The notes beneath the pieces were generated by a model. It searched no databases, was not told where the DNA came from, and saw nothing but the letters and a program-made list of their open reading frames with translations. From assembly GCA_947177885.1 (NCBI GenBank), contig CAMWWF010000191.1, positions 1 through 6,027 of the forward strand: DNA of 6,027 bases. The letters are read 5' to 3'. A program made the translations under genes and the position numbers. The stretch is from an uncultured Lachnospiraceae bacterium (GTDB lineage Bacteria > Bacillota_A > Clostridia > Lachnospirales > Lachnospiraceae). This document shows positions 5,887 to 6,027 of the stretch, in pieces. The number at the start of each line of letters is the position of its first letter. Within the stretch, counting starts at the first letter, position 1.

Positions 5887-6027
5887 ATGGACAGGAGTGC
5901 ACAACAGAAATTTTCGGAAGGTCTGCTGCAGTATTTAAATGACAGCCCTACCGCGTATCATGCCGTGGAGAATGGGGAGAAAATTCTCAGGGCAAACGGT
6001 TTTCAGGAACTGCGGGAAGGGAAAGCA
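5887..6027 (+). CDS. M18-family aminopeptidase (aspartyl-aminopeptidase type), 3' part beyond the window
   Basis: Only the first 47 codons are present; the frame is open to the right edge. The start is secure because of the AGGAGG site. The segment LLQYLNDSPTAYHAVENGEKILRANGFQEL (residues 13-42, conserved core DSPTAYHAV) matches the N-terminal signature of M18 metallo-aminopeptidases. These are dinuclear-zinc, cytosolic, usually tetrahedral dodecameric enzymes that release N-terminal residues, often acidic ones, from peptides. The metal-binding residues lie beyond the edge and cannot be checked. It follows ftsH in the same direction but behind a stem-loop terminator candidate, so it is either transcribed by read-through or from a promoter I could not place with confidence. 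The family call is good for so short a piece; substrate preference is inferred. Confidence 0.8.
   Translation, partial: MDRSAQQKFSEGLLQYLNDSPTAYHAVENGEKILRANGFQELREGKA

Overview
The window looks like a chromosomal segment of a Lachnospiraceae-type clostridium (Firmicutes). Four things point there: the protein sequences, strong AGGAGG-like ribosome sites, A+T-rich intergenic DNA with sigma-A promoters, and an Rpn/PD-(D/E)XK 'putative transposase' of the sort abundant in that family. The assignment rests on recognising protein families by eye, not on a database search.

Layout from left to right. (1) Positions 3-947, plus strand: an Rpn-like nuclease/transposase gene whose 5' end is cut by the window edge. 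(2) Positions 948-1042: a short spacer with a long-armed inverted repeat that runs into the next element. (3) Positions 1043-1300, minus strand: a decayed 3' remnant of pyrG (CTP synthase), keeping only the last ~70 residues of the glutaminase domain. (4) Positions 1321-2796, minus strand: an intact DUF1846 (UPF0371) gene. (5) Positions 2797-3227: a divergent intergenic region with a candidate promoter for each flanking gene and two possible leader hairpins. (6) Positions 3228-5714, plus strand: ftsH, the membrane AAA+ zinc protease. Its catalytic core is complete, but the C-terminus is about 180 residues longer than usual and carries ten tandem 12-residue Gln/Ser-rich repeats. (7) A strong stem-loop terminator candidate at 5786-5825. 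(8) Position 5887 to the edge, plus strand: the first 47 codons of an M18-family aminopeptidase.

The genes do not form one pathway. ftsH (membrane protein quality control) and the aminopeptidase (peptide trimming) are codirectional and both proteolytic, but a terminator candidate separates them. The left third (nuclease/transposase gene, inverted repeat, pyrG fragment) looks like a rearrangement scar beside the conserved DUF1846/ftsH block. I found no CRISPR array, tRNA, rRNA, complete insertion sequence or obvious new defence system. The most distinctive feature is the repeat-bearing FtsH tail, followed by the pyrG remnant.
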